From Posidonia oceanica (Eukaryota > Streptophyta > Magnoliopsida > Alismatales > Posidoniaceae): DNA of 64,000 nt. The notes under the pieces were generated by a model that did no database searches, had not been told where the DNA came from, and worked only from the letters and a program-made list of their open reading frames with translations. The stretch covers positions 155,941,501 to 156,005,500 of the forward strand of contig JAZBRS010000026.1 of NCBI GenBank assembly GCA_037176725.1. The letters run 5' to 3'. Of this stretch, positions 1-10,849 are shown one piece after another (positions within the stretch are counted from its first letter, which is position 1; each line of letters starts with the position of its first letter). The position numbers and the translations under genes are program-made.

Positions 1-3000
1 GGAACACGTGAAGAAAAGCCTCGCGGTGTTCGGCAGAGGTGTGGATCAAGTCCCAAATGGAAATGTCAGCTTTGACCTTCTTAAGTTGGGAGGTTATGTC
101 TGCCTTGGGTTGGTTCTTTTTGGCAACAGGAGGGTTGCTTTGGCAAGCTCTAAGGAGGTAGTGGCAGGAAGCTGGGCCGCTACAGGCTGGGCAGGGATTT
201 GGCTTGCTACGGGTTGATTTGGGGTTGGATCTGCTACGGGTTGGTTGGAGGGTGGGGGCATAGCAGGTTTAGGGTGATTTGGCCTAATTGCCGGTGTTGG
301 GGGCCTGTAGACCCTCCCCGATCGCGTTACTTCCGCACACATTTCTGTGGCGTAGCTGTAAGGGACGCGATGGGTGTCCAAGGTTAAGTCAATAACCACT
401 GGAGCACGTGCTGCGAGCACAGGAGGGGTTACAGGAGGACCTATTGGGTACTGAGGTCTATCTAAAGTGTATGATTGTTGGAGTGGGAAGGCTAGGGCAG
501 GTTGAGGTCTGCCTAGAAGGTGTGCAGGATATTCTAGCTGAGGTCGCCCTAAGAGGTGGATGGGGGATCTAAGCTGGGCCCTAGCTAGGAGGTGTACAGG
601 GGGTTGAGCCTGAGGAAGCACAGCGGGGGGCGCGAGAGGGCGCTCCGGCCTGGCACGCGGTCGGATCATGTGAATTCCTGACTCGGAGCCGACAACTGCC
701 GCAAGGTAGAGATTTACGGGGAAAGGCTCAGAAATATCAGAGATGAGATCAGAAGGGTCTACCACAGAGGTAGCAGGCCCAGAAGGAAAGACAAAATGGA
801 TGCCTGAGGTTCCTGCCCCTTCCGGATAAGAGTGCTCCGGTAGGGGTTGGTGGATGATGCCAGAATGAGGGGGAACAGCTGAATGTGCAGATGCATGTGT
901 GTGCGCTTGGGTGGATGCCTCGTGCGTGTCAATCACAATCGTTCCCGATTCGATTAAATCCTGAATAGCGTTCCGCAAGGAGAAGCAATTGTCTGTCGAA
1001 TGCCCGGCACTTCGATGGAAATTGCAGAAAAGGTTCGCCCTAAACCAATGCGGCAGAGGACTTAGGGGCGGACGGACCTCCGGGAACTTCAGGAGTGATG
1101 CCACCTTTGGCAAGATGGCCGTGAGCGGTTCCACCAGTGGGGCGAATTTCCGCTTCTCAGTGAGTGGCCGTCTTTGCCTCTGGTATGAGCCTTGCTGAAC
1201 CGGTGCGGCGGGGTAGACCGGTCTAGCGGTGGTAGTGATCTGTGGTGTGGGTGGATTCCTAGGTGCAAGAGTGTACACCATCTGAGCTGGGGCAGGCCGG
1301 GATGGCAAGCGAACAGGCATAGCAGGGGAGTCAACGAATGCAACAGCAGTTTTCGGCGAGTCTTTCCTCTTCGGGCGGTTGTTGTTGCTGCCGCTGTTGT
1401 TGTTGGAGGCGCTGCTGTTGGCACTGTTACTGCTGATCGCGGCCTGCTTAGCGAACGCAGAGAGAGCCGGGAAGTTGCCACTCCGCAAAGAACTCTCCAC
1501 GCGCGCTCCAGCTCTGATGAGTGCTGCAAAAGTAGTGACTGGTTGGATGCTAAGCAGAGCTCCAAGAGATGGCTGCGCCCCTTTGATGACGATCTCAATA
1601 GACACCTCGTCAGAGGGCCTATCTCGAACCTGAGAGGCAAGGGCGCGCCAGCGGCCGACGTACTCCCTGAACGACTCGCCGGAATTCTGCTTGATTGCGA
1701 TCAAGTCCGCCCGCTTTGGGACTAGATCGAGGTTGAAGGAGTATTGTTCCAGGAACGCCTGACTGAGGTCGTTCCAAGTCTTGATGGCTGACATATCAAG
1801 CGATGTAAACCACTTGAGTGCCGGCCCGGTCAAATTCTTCTGGAACAGGCGGATCAGCAACCTCTCGTCAGCCTGAAGCTGAGCGAGATCACCGCAATAC
1901 GCCTTCAGGTGTGCCACGGGGCAGTCCCTACCATTATATTTCTCGAAGTCTGGGATTTTGAACTTCGGAGGGAGTACCGCCTCGGGAAAGCAGTAGAGGT
2001 CCCGATTGGTAGGTCTGGTGCTCAGTACCCTGCACTAGTCGTAGTGCCTTCTCCAAGACGTCCATCCGGTTATTGATGGGGTCTGGAGTCGCTGTTATAG
2101 GAGAGGGATCAGCAGGGGCAGTGAGCACATACGCCGAATGGGTCGCACCTAAGTGCTCCTCCGGATCTACCATAGCGTCGCCTGGTGGAGCAACGGGATG
2201 GCCGACGTATCCGTGCTGGGGAACTGTGTATGCAGGAGTGTATGCAGGATGCTGGGCTTGATGCAAAGGAGAAGAGTAGATGCCATGCTGTGCTGTGATA
2301 GGGGTAGGATGACGGAGCACCAGTTGCTGTACAGGTGGGGTGCCAGACAGCGAGCCAGTGAAGTACTGGGCTCCAGCCGGTCCAAAGGACTGACCACCAG
2401 GGGGAAGAGGAGCATGCTGTGCTAAGTGTTGTGCAGCAGGAGGCGGTAAACGGGCCCCCATCGTCGGAACCGTGGGCAGTTGAGACGATGGTCGAGGCGG
2501 AGGTGTGGAGGTAGATGCATGAGGTGCAGGAACTGGCCTCAAAGGAACCTCAGGAACGGCAGGAGCACAGGATGGACGAACTGATAGAGCCATGCCCTGT
2601 AGTCTCTGGGCAAGCTCCGTCAGGTGCTGGTACCGCGCCTCAGGCGTCTCGCCAGCGGGAACGCTGAAGTGCAGTGCCGGCGAAGGTTGAGAAGCTAATG
2701 GCACGGACACAGACTGTCCGGGAGGAAGAGGTTCTATAGAAAAAGTCGTAGCAGTGGTAGGAGGGATGTTGAAGGCGACGTATCCCTGGGATGGAGGGGG
2801 CAGTGGCGTCTCCGAAGCGTGAGTAACGGTCATCAAGATAGACTCGGCGACCGGATCCGGAGGAAGAGATGCTTGCCACTGTCCCGGGACATACTGAGAT
2901 CCTAGAGGCGTCAGGGGAGGAAACCCTGGCGTCGGAGGGGGAACAAGAGGGACAGAAGGAGCAACCGGAGGGGTCGGGACGGAAACACCCTCCGTGACAG

Positions 3001-3034
3001 GAGTAAAGAGAGGCTCACTGATGTACTGGGCCAT
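1..3034 (-). pseudogene. gag: gag-protease 5' part, Element I-left (frameshifted)
   Basis: Encodes the capsid/nucleocapsid polyprotein of the retrotransposon, which would package the RNA in cytoplasmic particles. I place the start at 3034 because a Met-Ala-Gln start occurs at the same place in all gag copies here, including the plus-strand one. Proline/glutamine-rich N-terminus (3034-2030), then the retrotransposon gag domain (motifs AHLKAYCGDLAQLQADERLL and FREYVGRW, about 1920-1490), then a C-x2-H-x4-H-x4-C knuckle variant near 985-1027 and a proline-rich tail. A 2-bp deletion near 2005-2012 shifts the frame (shared with the right copy). A 1-bp loss near 136-142, absent from the right copy, shifts it again. 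The protease domain would lie beyond the left edge. Not functional as read. Confidence 0.9.
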
Positions 3035-4354
3035 TGCTGACCTAGAGTGCGTGAGAACAGGGCTGCGACGGGTGTTCAAGCGGTGATTCCTAATAGGAGC
3101 TATCGTCGCAAAGGCGGATAGCTCAGAAGGGGGGAATGGTCGCGAATAAGGTCGCAACAGGGGCGTCAACGAGGGTCGGTACTCAAGCTCTAGGAAGGGG
3201 AACTCGCTTACCGATCACTGCTGACACAAATAGAAGGAAACTGAGGCTAGAAACTGAAAAGATGAATGCAAATGAGTTAAGTTAAATGGCATGAATGATA
3301 TGTATGCTTTCTAGTATGCCCCCTTTACCTAACTAGTGTATCCTAGCAGGTGATCTACTCCGGGTATCCCTGGGTGTACGGGTCACCGACTCAGGTCAGA
3401 AAAGTAGGTTCCCTGCCTAACTCTCGGCCCAAAGCTCAGGAAATGACAGGGTGGTGCGTTGGTGGCCTCTACCCCGCCAAAGCGTGGGTGGTACCCTCTA
3501 CTAACACCGACACGACCCCCGGACAAGGGGGGACAGACCGACTGACTCGCGCCACGCTCAAAGCGGTGGAACAAGAGGCCGGGACTGTCCTTCGCAGACT
3601 AATAGGTGGACTTAGATGAGAAGATGCATGCCCTATATGATGCTTATGCAAATGATTAAAGTCTTTTATCTTGCGCATTTTATTAACCAAAGGGGGTGAA
3701 GGATTGTTTGAAGTCTCTAGTTACCCCTAGAAGTTCCTTTTACTTGCCATTTTTAGTTAACCATGGGGAGAGCAAACAAGTCCCTACTATCCTAGGCATG
3801 GCGTGTGCGAAAGGGAAGAAAATCAGTCAATCATGGCAGGCAAACAACATACAACACAACAAAAGGCAAGTGCATGGCATGTGCGAGTGTTTGTGAGCAT
3901 GATAGTGAAGAAAAGGCATTCATCATGTCAAAAGGCATATATGCAAAGTATGTGCGTGCGTAGTGACATAGCAAAGGTGTAAGAGAAGCATTCAGCATTC
4001 AAAAAGCATGCATTGTTGCCAAACAAGTATGTAGACATGCATTGTGCGAGAAGTAAAGCAATTATAAGCAGATAGATAAAGAAAGACAAAGACAAGTAAG
4101 CATTGAAGCAGGTAAGAGCAGAAGCAAAGAAATAAGCAGGTAAACAAGCAACAGAGACAAAGTAGAGCAAGGCAAAGCGAACGCCACGGCGAAGCAGACG
4201 AGGCAGGTGCAAAACCTAAGCAAAGTAGCCATGAGGCGACTCGCTAGGAGTTTGCACAGAAGAGCAAGCAAAACAGGCAAAGAAGGCACAAAAGGCAAAC
4301 AAAGAAAGCAAATCCCAAGCGAGCGAAAGCGAAGGCGAAAGCCGGAGTCTGCTG
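3035..4354 (-). other. Leader of Element I-left between PBS and gag
   Basis: About 1.3 kb of untranslated leader. It contains a block at about 3355-3625 that is conserved in all four leaders of the window (also about 37140-37415, 49460-49735 and, in plus orientation, 60925-61200). Conserved stretches include one around GGCCTCTACCCC and one around GGGACTGTCCTTCGCAGACT. The rest is rich in GCAAG/ATGCA words. No ORF there is conserved. A packaging, dimerisation or splicing role is possible but is inference only. Confidence 0.7.
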
Positions 4355-4372
4355 TCCCCAGCGGAGTCGCCA
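4355..4372 (-). other. Primer-binding site, Element I-left
   Basis: On the minus strand this reads TGGCGACTCCGCTGGGGA, one base after the LTR end. From memory it complements the 3' acceptor end of a plant tRNA-Arg (…GGAGTCGCCA), the primer known for Ogre-type elements. The same site is at 50462-50479, and with one difference at 38144-38161. Confidence 0.88.
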
Positions 4373-4943
4373 CTGTAGTAATCCCAATCAGAATCAGGCT
4401 TACTATTAGCGGCGATGGTCCGAGGAGGAGGGCTCAACTCGAAAACACTTAAAAAGGGAAGGAAAGAAGAAGATAAGACAAATCTGAGTCGCCACCGTAT
4501 CTATTATCGGGAGACAAGGAAAACCGGGGGAAATGCGTAAATTAACACGCAAAACCAAGCAAGAAATGCAAAGCAAAGCAATGCAAAGGAAAACAAATGC
4601 AAATACATGCAAATGAGATGACTTATGCCTAGGATAAGGGCGATATGGTCATTGCGGGCCAAAAGACTGGGCAAGGACTCCTGTTACGCGCGGGGAAGGT
4701 GTTAGGCACCCCCGACACGCCCGAGAATCGGTCTTTCTAGGCTTACGCTCGCATACACAAGGAAATGCAGATTTGAATGCCTAAATGCCAATGAATGCCA
4801 GAATGAATGCTCATAGGTGTGCTCTAAGTGGTAGGATGCAATGCAAGGAAAGAAACGTGCAGTCTAAGTGCTCAGCAGCGCTGTCTGTGTTCCGAACCAG
4901 GCGAAACCTGGCTCGTGAGAACTCCAGGCAGTACGTATCACTG

Positions 4944-4950
4944 CCCTATA
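4944..4950 (-). promoter_or_regulatory. Putative TATA box of LTR I (left)
   Basis: Minus strand TATAGGG in the context TGCATATAGGGC. The same context is found in all five LTRs (17322-17328, 38733-38739, 51039-51045; TATAAGG at 59593-59599 in Element III). The conserved GTGAT and TACTGC words follow at about the distance where transcription would begin. This would make U3 about 5.3 kb. Inferred from conservation and position. Confidence 0.55.
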
Positions 4951-5040
4951 TGCAAATGCAAGCGAAAAAGCAAAACAACGGTAAAACCAAGCGATGCAAG
5001 CGACATGCAAGAGAAAACAGCGTAAAACACGCAAAACAAT

Positions 5041-5410
5041 GCAAGAAACGAGAGCGGCACGCAAAACGGTGCAAGAAAACAAGACGGGCACGCAAAATAG
5101 TGCCAGAAGTGAAGTGGGCACACAAAACGGTGCCAAAGACAAAGCGGGCACGCAAAATGGTGCCAAAAACAAAGCGGGCACGCGAAATGGTGCCAAAAGC
5201 GAAGCGGGCACGCAAAACAGTGCCAAAGACAAAGCGGACCTGCGAAACGGTGCCAAAAACAAAGCGGGCACGCGAAACGGTGCCAAAAGCGAAGCGGGCA
5301 CGCAAAACGGTGCCAAAAGCGAAGCGGACACGCAAAACGGTGCCAAAAGCGAAGCGGGCATGCAAAACGGTGCCAAAGACAAAGCGAGCACGCGGAACGG
5401 TGCCAAAAGA
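5041..5410. repeat. 30-bp minisatellite upstream of LTR I promoter
   Basis: About 12 tandem copies of a 30-bp unit built on GTGCCAAA, AGCGGGCAC and GCAAAACG, in near-perfect register from about 5100 to 5400. It gives repetitive open frames on both strands (Arg/Lys-rich or Phe/Leu/Cys-rich) that are artefacts of the repeat. The right LTR has about one copy fewer. Confidence 0.9.
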
Positions 5411-6179
5411 TGGAATAAAACCTCGGCAAAACCATGCAGATGCAAATACAAGGAAAAAAGATCAAGGGAAGCGAAAGGAGAAGTAAACAGTGCGTGTGTG
5501 AGGACAGGCACTGTTTAAGGGCCACGTAGAGTAGGTGTGAAGACCTACACTAGGGAGAACAAGCAAGTGGAGGGATTACCACTGCTTTGTAACTATTTTC
5601 CACTAAACCGCTCCACGATGTGTCTCGCACGCTGCCCAAAGCTCGCGGTGCGATCGGATCGTGGAAAAGGTGGAAGAAAGTCGCAATAAGTGGTGAATCC
5701 AGGGGAAACACAACACAAAACACTTGGGAATACGCGAAACGAGGAACGGAGTTGATGGATAAGAGGAGGAAGTCCTATTCTACATGCTCGAAGAAGCAAA
5801 AAGCGAAAACAATGCATGCAATTCAAATGATGTGCAAATGAATGCTGTGCAGGGGTTCAGGAGGACATACCTGGGAAATCTGAAGCCTGATCTGAAATCT
5901 ACTTGCTCCATGCTGAAGAGCGCTCCGCCGGGGTCGTCTGGGTAGCTTGTTTGAGAAGATCCAACGGCCGGATTGGAAGATATCGCGGCTTCAAGGTAGA
6001 AGGGCCAGAACAGGGGAGAAGAACAGAACTAAGTGTACAGGGAGTCCTAGGGGTGTGCAAACAGGTCCTCCCTTGTGAATGGGAGCTAATGATGCTTGAG
6101 TGTGTGCAGAGGATGCCAAATGCAAGACTACATGAGTGCAAATGCATGCAGGAAGCAAGAAAAGACTCAGGAGGGATTT

Positions 6180-7130
6180 TTCAGAAAGTTGGGGGTTCGA
6201 ATGCAATTTTTGAAAAGATGGGGGTCTAAATGCAAAGGTTTTGAGAAGTTTGGGGCTTTTATGCAAGGATTTTGAAAAAAGAAGGGTCTGAATGCAATTT
6301 TGCAAAGGACAGGGTTTCAAATGCAATTTTCCAAAAGGGGTATGCATCAGGACAAGCTTTGAAAACATGTGGCAAGTTGAAGATGCAATTTTGAAATCAT
6401 TAGGGTTCAAAATGCAATTTTTCCAGAAAAACAGGGTTCTAAGGAGTCTGGGAATGCAAATGGGGACCTACATGCAATTTTTCAAACATATGGGGCTAAA
6501 AATGCAAATTTTGAAGCAAAATATGCATTTAAATGATTTTTATAAGCATACTGAGGACCTATGTGTAATTTTCAAATCATGCAGGGTCAAAAATGCAATT
6601 TTTGAAGCAAAATATGCATTAAGGGGGCAGACAGAGGACTGACATGCAATTTTTAAAATATGCAAGGTCAAAAATGCAATTTAATAAGCTAAATATGCAT
6701 TAAAATGATTACTGTGCACTAGAAAGGACCTACATGCAAAAATCAGAAAACAGAGGGGGGAAAATGCAATGCAACAAGCAAAAATGAAAAATAAAACCTA
6801 AGTTCTACAGGACAGAGGATCAGGATGCAAATACTGAAAATAAAGGGGACCCAGAATGCAATTTCATATGGCAAAATTCAAGCATTAAATTAAATTAAGC
6901 TACTGCAGGACCAATGTGCAAAAATCAAAAACTGGAGGGCCAAAGTCTAACTTATTACTGAAGGAAAGCACAGTAAATGGATCAGCATGCAAATAAGGAA
7001 AACTACAAACATTTCATGCAATTTAATATAGTTTCAGTTCAGAAATCAGCAGATTAAATCAAATAAAGGACTGGAATGCAAAATAGCAAGAACTCAGACC
7101 AGAAATGCAATATTTAACGAAAAACTTAGA
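6180..7130. repeat. Degenerate ATGCAATTTT-type repeat zone in LTR I
   Basis: ATGCAATTTT or close variants recur every 25-60 bp, often followed by GAAA or AAAGG. The spacing is irregular, so this is an old, eroded tandem array or a set of clustered binding-site-like words. The same zone is present at about 18360-19340, 39780-40760 and 52240-53200. Confidence 0.6.
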
Positions 7131-7159
7131 TATCTGGAAAATAAAGGAACAGTGCAAAG

Positions 7160-7213
7160 GCCGGCGGCCATGGACACTGTAGCAGCAAGCTGCCAGCGTC
7201 CATGAACGCCGGC
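7160..7213. repeat. 54-bp imperfect inverted repeat in LTR I
   Basis: 20-bp arms (GCCGGCGGCCATGGACACTG against CAGCGTCCATGAACGCCGGC, 17 of 20 pairing) around a 14-nt loop. The element recurs at the same length at 19389-19442, 40800-40853 and 53226-53279. It could fold as a stem in the LTR transcript. Confidence 0.75.
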
Positions 7214-8549
7214 ACAGGGATGTTGGGGCTGCGTAGACCGGCGGGGAAGCATCTCCAGGTCCAGACGGAGGTCGAACGACGTTCGGCGGAGCTCGACGCG
7301 GGCTGGAGCGAGCCGGAGAAGCCACCGGAGGTCTGCAGAGCTTCAGAAGCGCGTTCCGGGCGATCGGCGCGACGACGCGGCGATCTGAAGACCGGAGCGT
7401 GTTCCTGAGACTCGTGCGGACCGGAGGGTGCTGCTGGAACGCTGTTCTGCTGACCAGAGCGGAGGGACGCACGGAGAGGCTCGCCGGAGAAGACGGCTCT
7501 GGCCGGAGCTGACTCGGCACAGGAGCGAAGAAAAACCTATTCTAAGGGGGGGAAAAGCAAGAGGGGAGGAAGATTAGGCTAAGGGGATAAAGAGTTACCT
7601 ATCTCCGTGTCTGAGAAGTCCTCCCGACGCAGGTGGTTTCAGAGGTCGCCGGTGGAGCTCGTCTGGCCGCTGCGGGCGCCGTCTGCTGCTCGCGAGGATT
7701 GGGATCGCCTCCACGGAGCCTTCCGGTGCTTCCCGGATGGTTGGACGGCTGCTGCGAAGACCGGAGGAAGATTCGGCTGATTGTGGGTTCACAGAGGCAG
7801 CCGGAGACTGGGGGGAGTGTTCGCTGCTCCTCAGGCCGGATAGGACCCTCTGGAAGGTTGCTGGAGGTCTGGTGAACGATTCTGGGCGGTTGAATTGGGT
7901 TTTGGGAGGCTGTGGGTGGAGTTTGCAAGTTGGTGGGTTTTCTGGTCAGAGGGGATTGCAGGTGTTTGAAGTGGCGGGTAGGTGCGGTGGTGGGTTGCTG
8001 GGCTGAAGGTCGGGTGCCTTGGGGAGGTAGAGTTCAGGCGAGTATCTTAGGAAGATTTGGGAAGGTTGGACGGTCTGTGGTGAAGGCAATTCTGAAATGA
8101 GAAGTGATGGGTTCTGTGGTGTCTCTTCAGGTGGAGTCGGGGGTGGTTCTTAGGTGGAAAGGCCGGGAAATGGAGGGGAAAAGGTGCTGATGTGCTGGGT
8201 GAGATCGGGGGATGGGAATGCAAGGAAAGAGCGGCTGGAACGGGCTTGGTTTCAGGGAGAAAAAGAAGGGGAAATGCTGTGGAATTCAGAGGGAGAAGCA
8301 GGAGGTTTGCTTGGGAGTTCTCTCTGGACTTCAGCTCTCTCTCTCGGATGGCAAAAAGGCATTGAAGGGTGGAGTCGATGGTTGGTTTTATCAAGACTTG
8401 AAGCTGCTGGGCGCGAGCTGTGGAATTCGAATTCCACCGGCGCTGTCCACAGCAGCTGAGGGAGACGAGCGGCGAGGGAGACAGGCAGTTAATGCTGCTG
8501 GAAAAGCCGTTGAAAGAAGAGGAGGCTGAGGCAAACTGGTGCTGATCTG

Positions 8550-9960
8550 ATGGAGGGGGAGAATCGAATTCAAAGAAAGAAGAGGGAGTGCTGTAGGCTC
8601 GCGGGAGGAGAAGGAAAAAAATGCAGAGGAAGAAGAAGGAAGAGGAGGAAGGAGGGAAGCTGGCTGGGCCGCGAACCGGAGGAGAAAAAATCAAAACGGA
8701 AAAGAAAGAAGGAAGGTGGACGGGCTGGACTGGGCCCAGCGGAAAAAAGAAAAAGAATAGGAAGAAAGGGAGAAGGAGAGGAGAAAAAGAGGAGAAATAA
8801 ATTAGGTAAAAATAAAATAAAAATAAGTAAAAATATTAGAATGATTATGTTGTGAGTCAGGATCTTGATTAAATTTTTAATGACTGTTTTTAGTTGATTA
8901 ATTCTGATTTTAGAGGGGTTTTGGGTTTGATTAGGGTTTTAAGGGTTTTCTTCGTTTTTAATTTGTTTTCCATTTTGATTAAGTGTTTGTTAAGCCTTTT
9001 AAGTTATTTTTTTAATTGTGTTTTTCTTGTTAAGCATTTGGGATGTTAATTAGGATTTTTTAAGATTTATTTTTGGATTAATTAGAGTGAGTTTTGGCAT
9101 TTGATTTTAGTCCTTTTAGGATTCTTCTTAAGTCTTCTTTAAATTATACTTTTGATTTTTATTTGTTAAGTTTTCTTGATGTTTTTTTTGGTTAAGTTTC
9201 TTCTTGATGGATTAAGTGTTTTAAAATCTTTTTAATTTGCTTCTCATTTTCTTTTTTAATTAAGTTCTTAAATTGTTCTTCTTAGGTTTGTTAAGTTTAA
9301 GCTTTCCATTAATTATTTGTCTTGGTGTTTTTAATTGTTTTACTTCTTCTTAGGGTTTGTTTTTAGGTTATTTTGATAGGGTTTTCACTTTTGGTTGGTT
9401 TTGATTATATTTTAGTTTTTTCCTTGATCTTACAGCATTTTCTTTTGGTTATTTTGTATTTTTAGGTTACACTCCTTGATTTTCCATTTTAGCTAATTTT
9501 AGTTGGGTTTAGGTTTTTAATTGTTTGTTTAATATTTTTAATTATTTTTCTTAGGGTTTTGGTTTGTTTTCCTTTAGTTTTAGAGTTTTAGGGATTTTTA
9601 AGGGTTTTTTTATGGGTTTTAGTAAAAGAAGGAAAAAGGAAAAGAGAAGGAAGAAGAAAAGAGAAAAAGGGGGAATAAAGGGGAAAGAGATGAGTTGGGG
9701 GAAAACAATTTTTTAAAAGTCAGGGAAAATGCTAAAAATAAGGTAAAAATAGAAATAAGATAGAGAAGAGATAGAAGCACAAAGGGGGCCCACAGCCAGG
9801 CAAGAAAAAGAGAGAGAAGGCGATGAAAAGAAGGAGGATAATCAGGAGAGAGAGAGGAGAGAGAAAAGAATAATCCAAGAGAGAAAAAAGGATAATTTAG
9901 GTAAAAGGAAGGCTTAAAGGTTTTGAAATGGGGTGAAAATTGGGGAGTGTGTAGCCTAGG
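8550..9960. other. Purine tracts and AT-rich zone of LTR I
   Basis: 8550-8860 and 9625-9960 are nearly pure A/G on the plus strand. 8860-9620 is T-rich with scattered TTAGGGTTTT words. No conserved ORF. Similar zones are at about 20770-22100, 42180-43500 and 54610-56030. Long homopurine runs can form unusual DNA structures; no function is shown. Confidence 0.75.
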
Positions 9961-10309
9961 GTTTCTAGTGTTGGTTCTGGGGATTTGGTCTGATTTTGAG
10001 CAAGTTTTGGAAGGGTTTTAAGGTGTAGAAAAATGGTGGTTTTACCTAGGTTTACTAGGGTTTTTGGGAATGATTTTGGGCTGAAAGTTTTTAAGTGTTT
10101 GGGTAGGTTTGCTAAGTAGGGGTTGATGGGTTTTCCTATGGTTTTTGGGCAAGTTTTGGGCTTGGGAAGAAGGTGTAGGCTTAGGTCAAGTTAGGCTTGT
10201 TTTGAAGGGTGAGATGAAGAGGGTTGGGGGTTGTTTTGACCTAGGTTTAGATCCAGCAGCCACCAGAAGGTCCCAAATGATCCGAGCCTGTCAAGATGGG
10301 GTGTCAACA

Positions 10310-10322
10310 GATGCCCCTCCCT
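10310..10322 (-). other. Polypurine tract of Element I-right
   Basis: Minus strand AGGGAGGGGCATC, directly before the LTR start TGTTGACACC. This is the expected place of the second-strand DNA primer. Element II has AGGGAGGGGCAAC at 22501-22513. Confidence 0.85.
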
Positions 10323-10849
10323 GAGCAAGGTCAAGTGGAGCGAGGCCGCTGCTCAGGGTTGACAAGACACCCCATCTGACCGACGGAAGTAGAGGTTTGC
10401 TATGGACGTGAGCTACTTATTCGGCGGATGCACCGAAAATCGTAGCCCGTTGCCGCAATGCAAAATGCTGGTGCAGATGGATGATGTGCAGAGTATGCAA
10501 TGCATGCTAATGCAAATGCAATGCAGACGTTAGTACAAAAGTTAGTGCAACTAGAATGCTGATGCAGTGCAAGTGATGCTGATGATGCTAAATTAGTATG
10601 CAATGCTAGCTGAGAAGGCGCAGAGATGATGCAAGAGAAATGCCAGAAGAAAGGCATGATGTGGCGCAAGGACCTGGCAGGAAGGCCAGACTTGCGCGAC
10701 AAGGCAAGGAAAAAGAAGGCGCAGCTTGTCCCTGCCTAGGGAGCAAGCTAGCAGAAAAAAGAGAGGGGTGCGAGGGGAGAGAGGCCAACTCTCCTTTCGC
10801 AAGGGGGATGCGGGACTTTGCCTTCCTGGGACAAGGCCACGCCAAAAAG
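10323..10849 (-). other. Conserved non-coding 3' block next to polypurine tract (Element I)
   Basis: No convincing ORF. It shares long stretches with 22514-23050 of Element II (for example TACTTATTCGGCGGATGCAC and AGGCCAACTCTC). Its distal half matches, in reverse, 56636-56790 of fragment IV. It behaves as part of the 3' untranslated region. Confidence 0.7.

Larger units (their letters stand above)
1..10309 (-). mobile_element. Element I-left: 5' part of a Tat/Ogre-like Ty3/Gypsy retrotransposon
   Basis: Minus-strand element that runs off the left edge. Reading leftward it has an LTR (4374-10309), a tRNA-Arg-type PBS, a leader and a gag-protease frame. Positions 1-4373 match 46106-50480 almost base for base with an offset near 46105, including a shared 2-bp gag deletion, so both internal regions come from one parent. 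Its 5' LTR is also the 3' LTR of the next unit to the right: 10310 onward starts with a polypurine tract. The two units therefore form a tandem with a shared LTR. The far (left) LTR is outside the window. Confidence 0.9.
4374..10309 (-). repeat. Shared LTR of Element I tandem (5936 bp)
   Basis: Boundaries come from the TG...CA ends (minus strand TGTTGACACC ... ATTACTACA), a PBS directly outside one end (4355-4372) and a polypurine tract directly outside the other (10310-10322). It matches 50481-56375 (5895 bp) along its length, with small indels, among them minisatellite copy number. In sense order it contains a purine/AT-rich zone (9960-8550), a GC-rich zone with a hairpin (8130-7140), a zone of degenerate TGCAATTT repeats (7130-6180), a minisatellite (5410-5041), a TATA box near 4947 and about 570 bp of R-U5. 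Open stretches within it are low-complexity, and I do not regard them as genes. Confidence 0.95.

Noticed and set aside
1192..1725. Plus-strand open frames opposite gag (also about 34987-35586 and 47298-47831)
   Set aside because: Mirror frames of the well-conserved minus-strand gag domain; their conservation is explained by gag.
4355..4372. tRNA gene at the PBS
   Set aside because: Only the 18-base complement of a tRNA 3' end is present; no cloverleaf or internal promoter boxes around it.
4785..5525. Long open frames on both strands rich in Arg/Lys or Phe/Leu/Cys (also 50892-51590 and the 17250-17830 and 38660-39240 regions)
   Set aside because: They are translations of the 30-bp minisatellite, whose unit length is a multiple of three. 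Open in several frames at once, copy number varies between the LTRs, no domain.
8860..9620. Interstitial telomere repeats (TTAGGGTTTT words)
   Set aside because: The words are scattered in a T-rich background and never form a tandem TTTAGGG run; the same sequence recurs in all four large LTRs.
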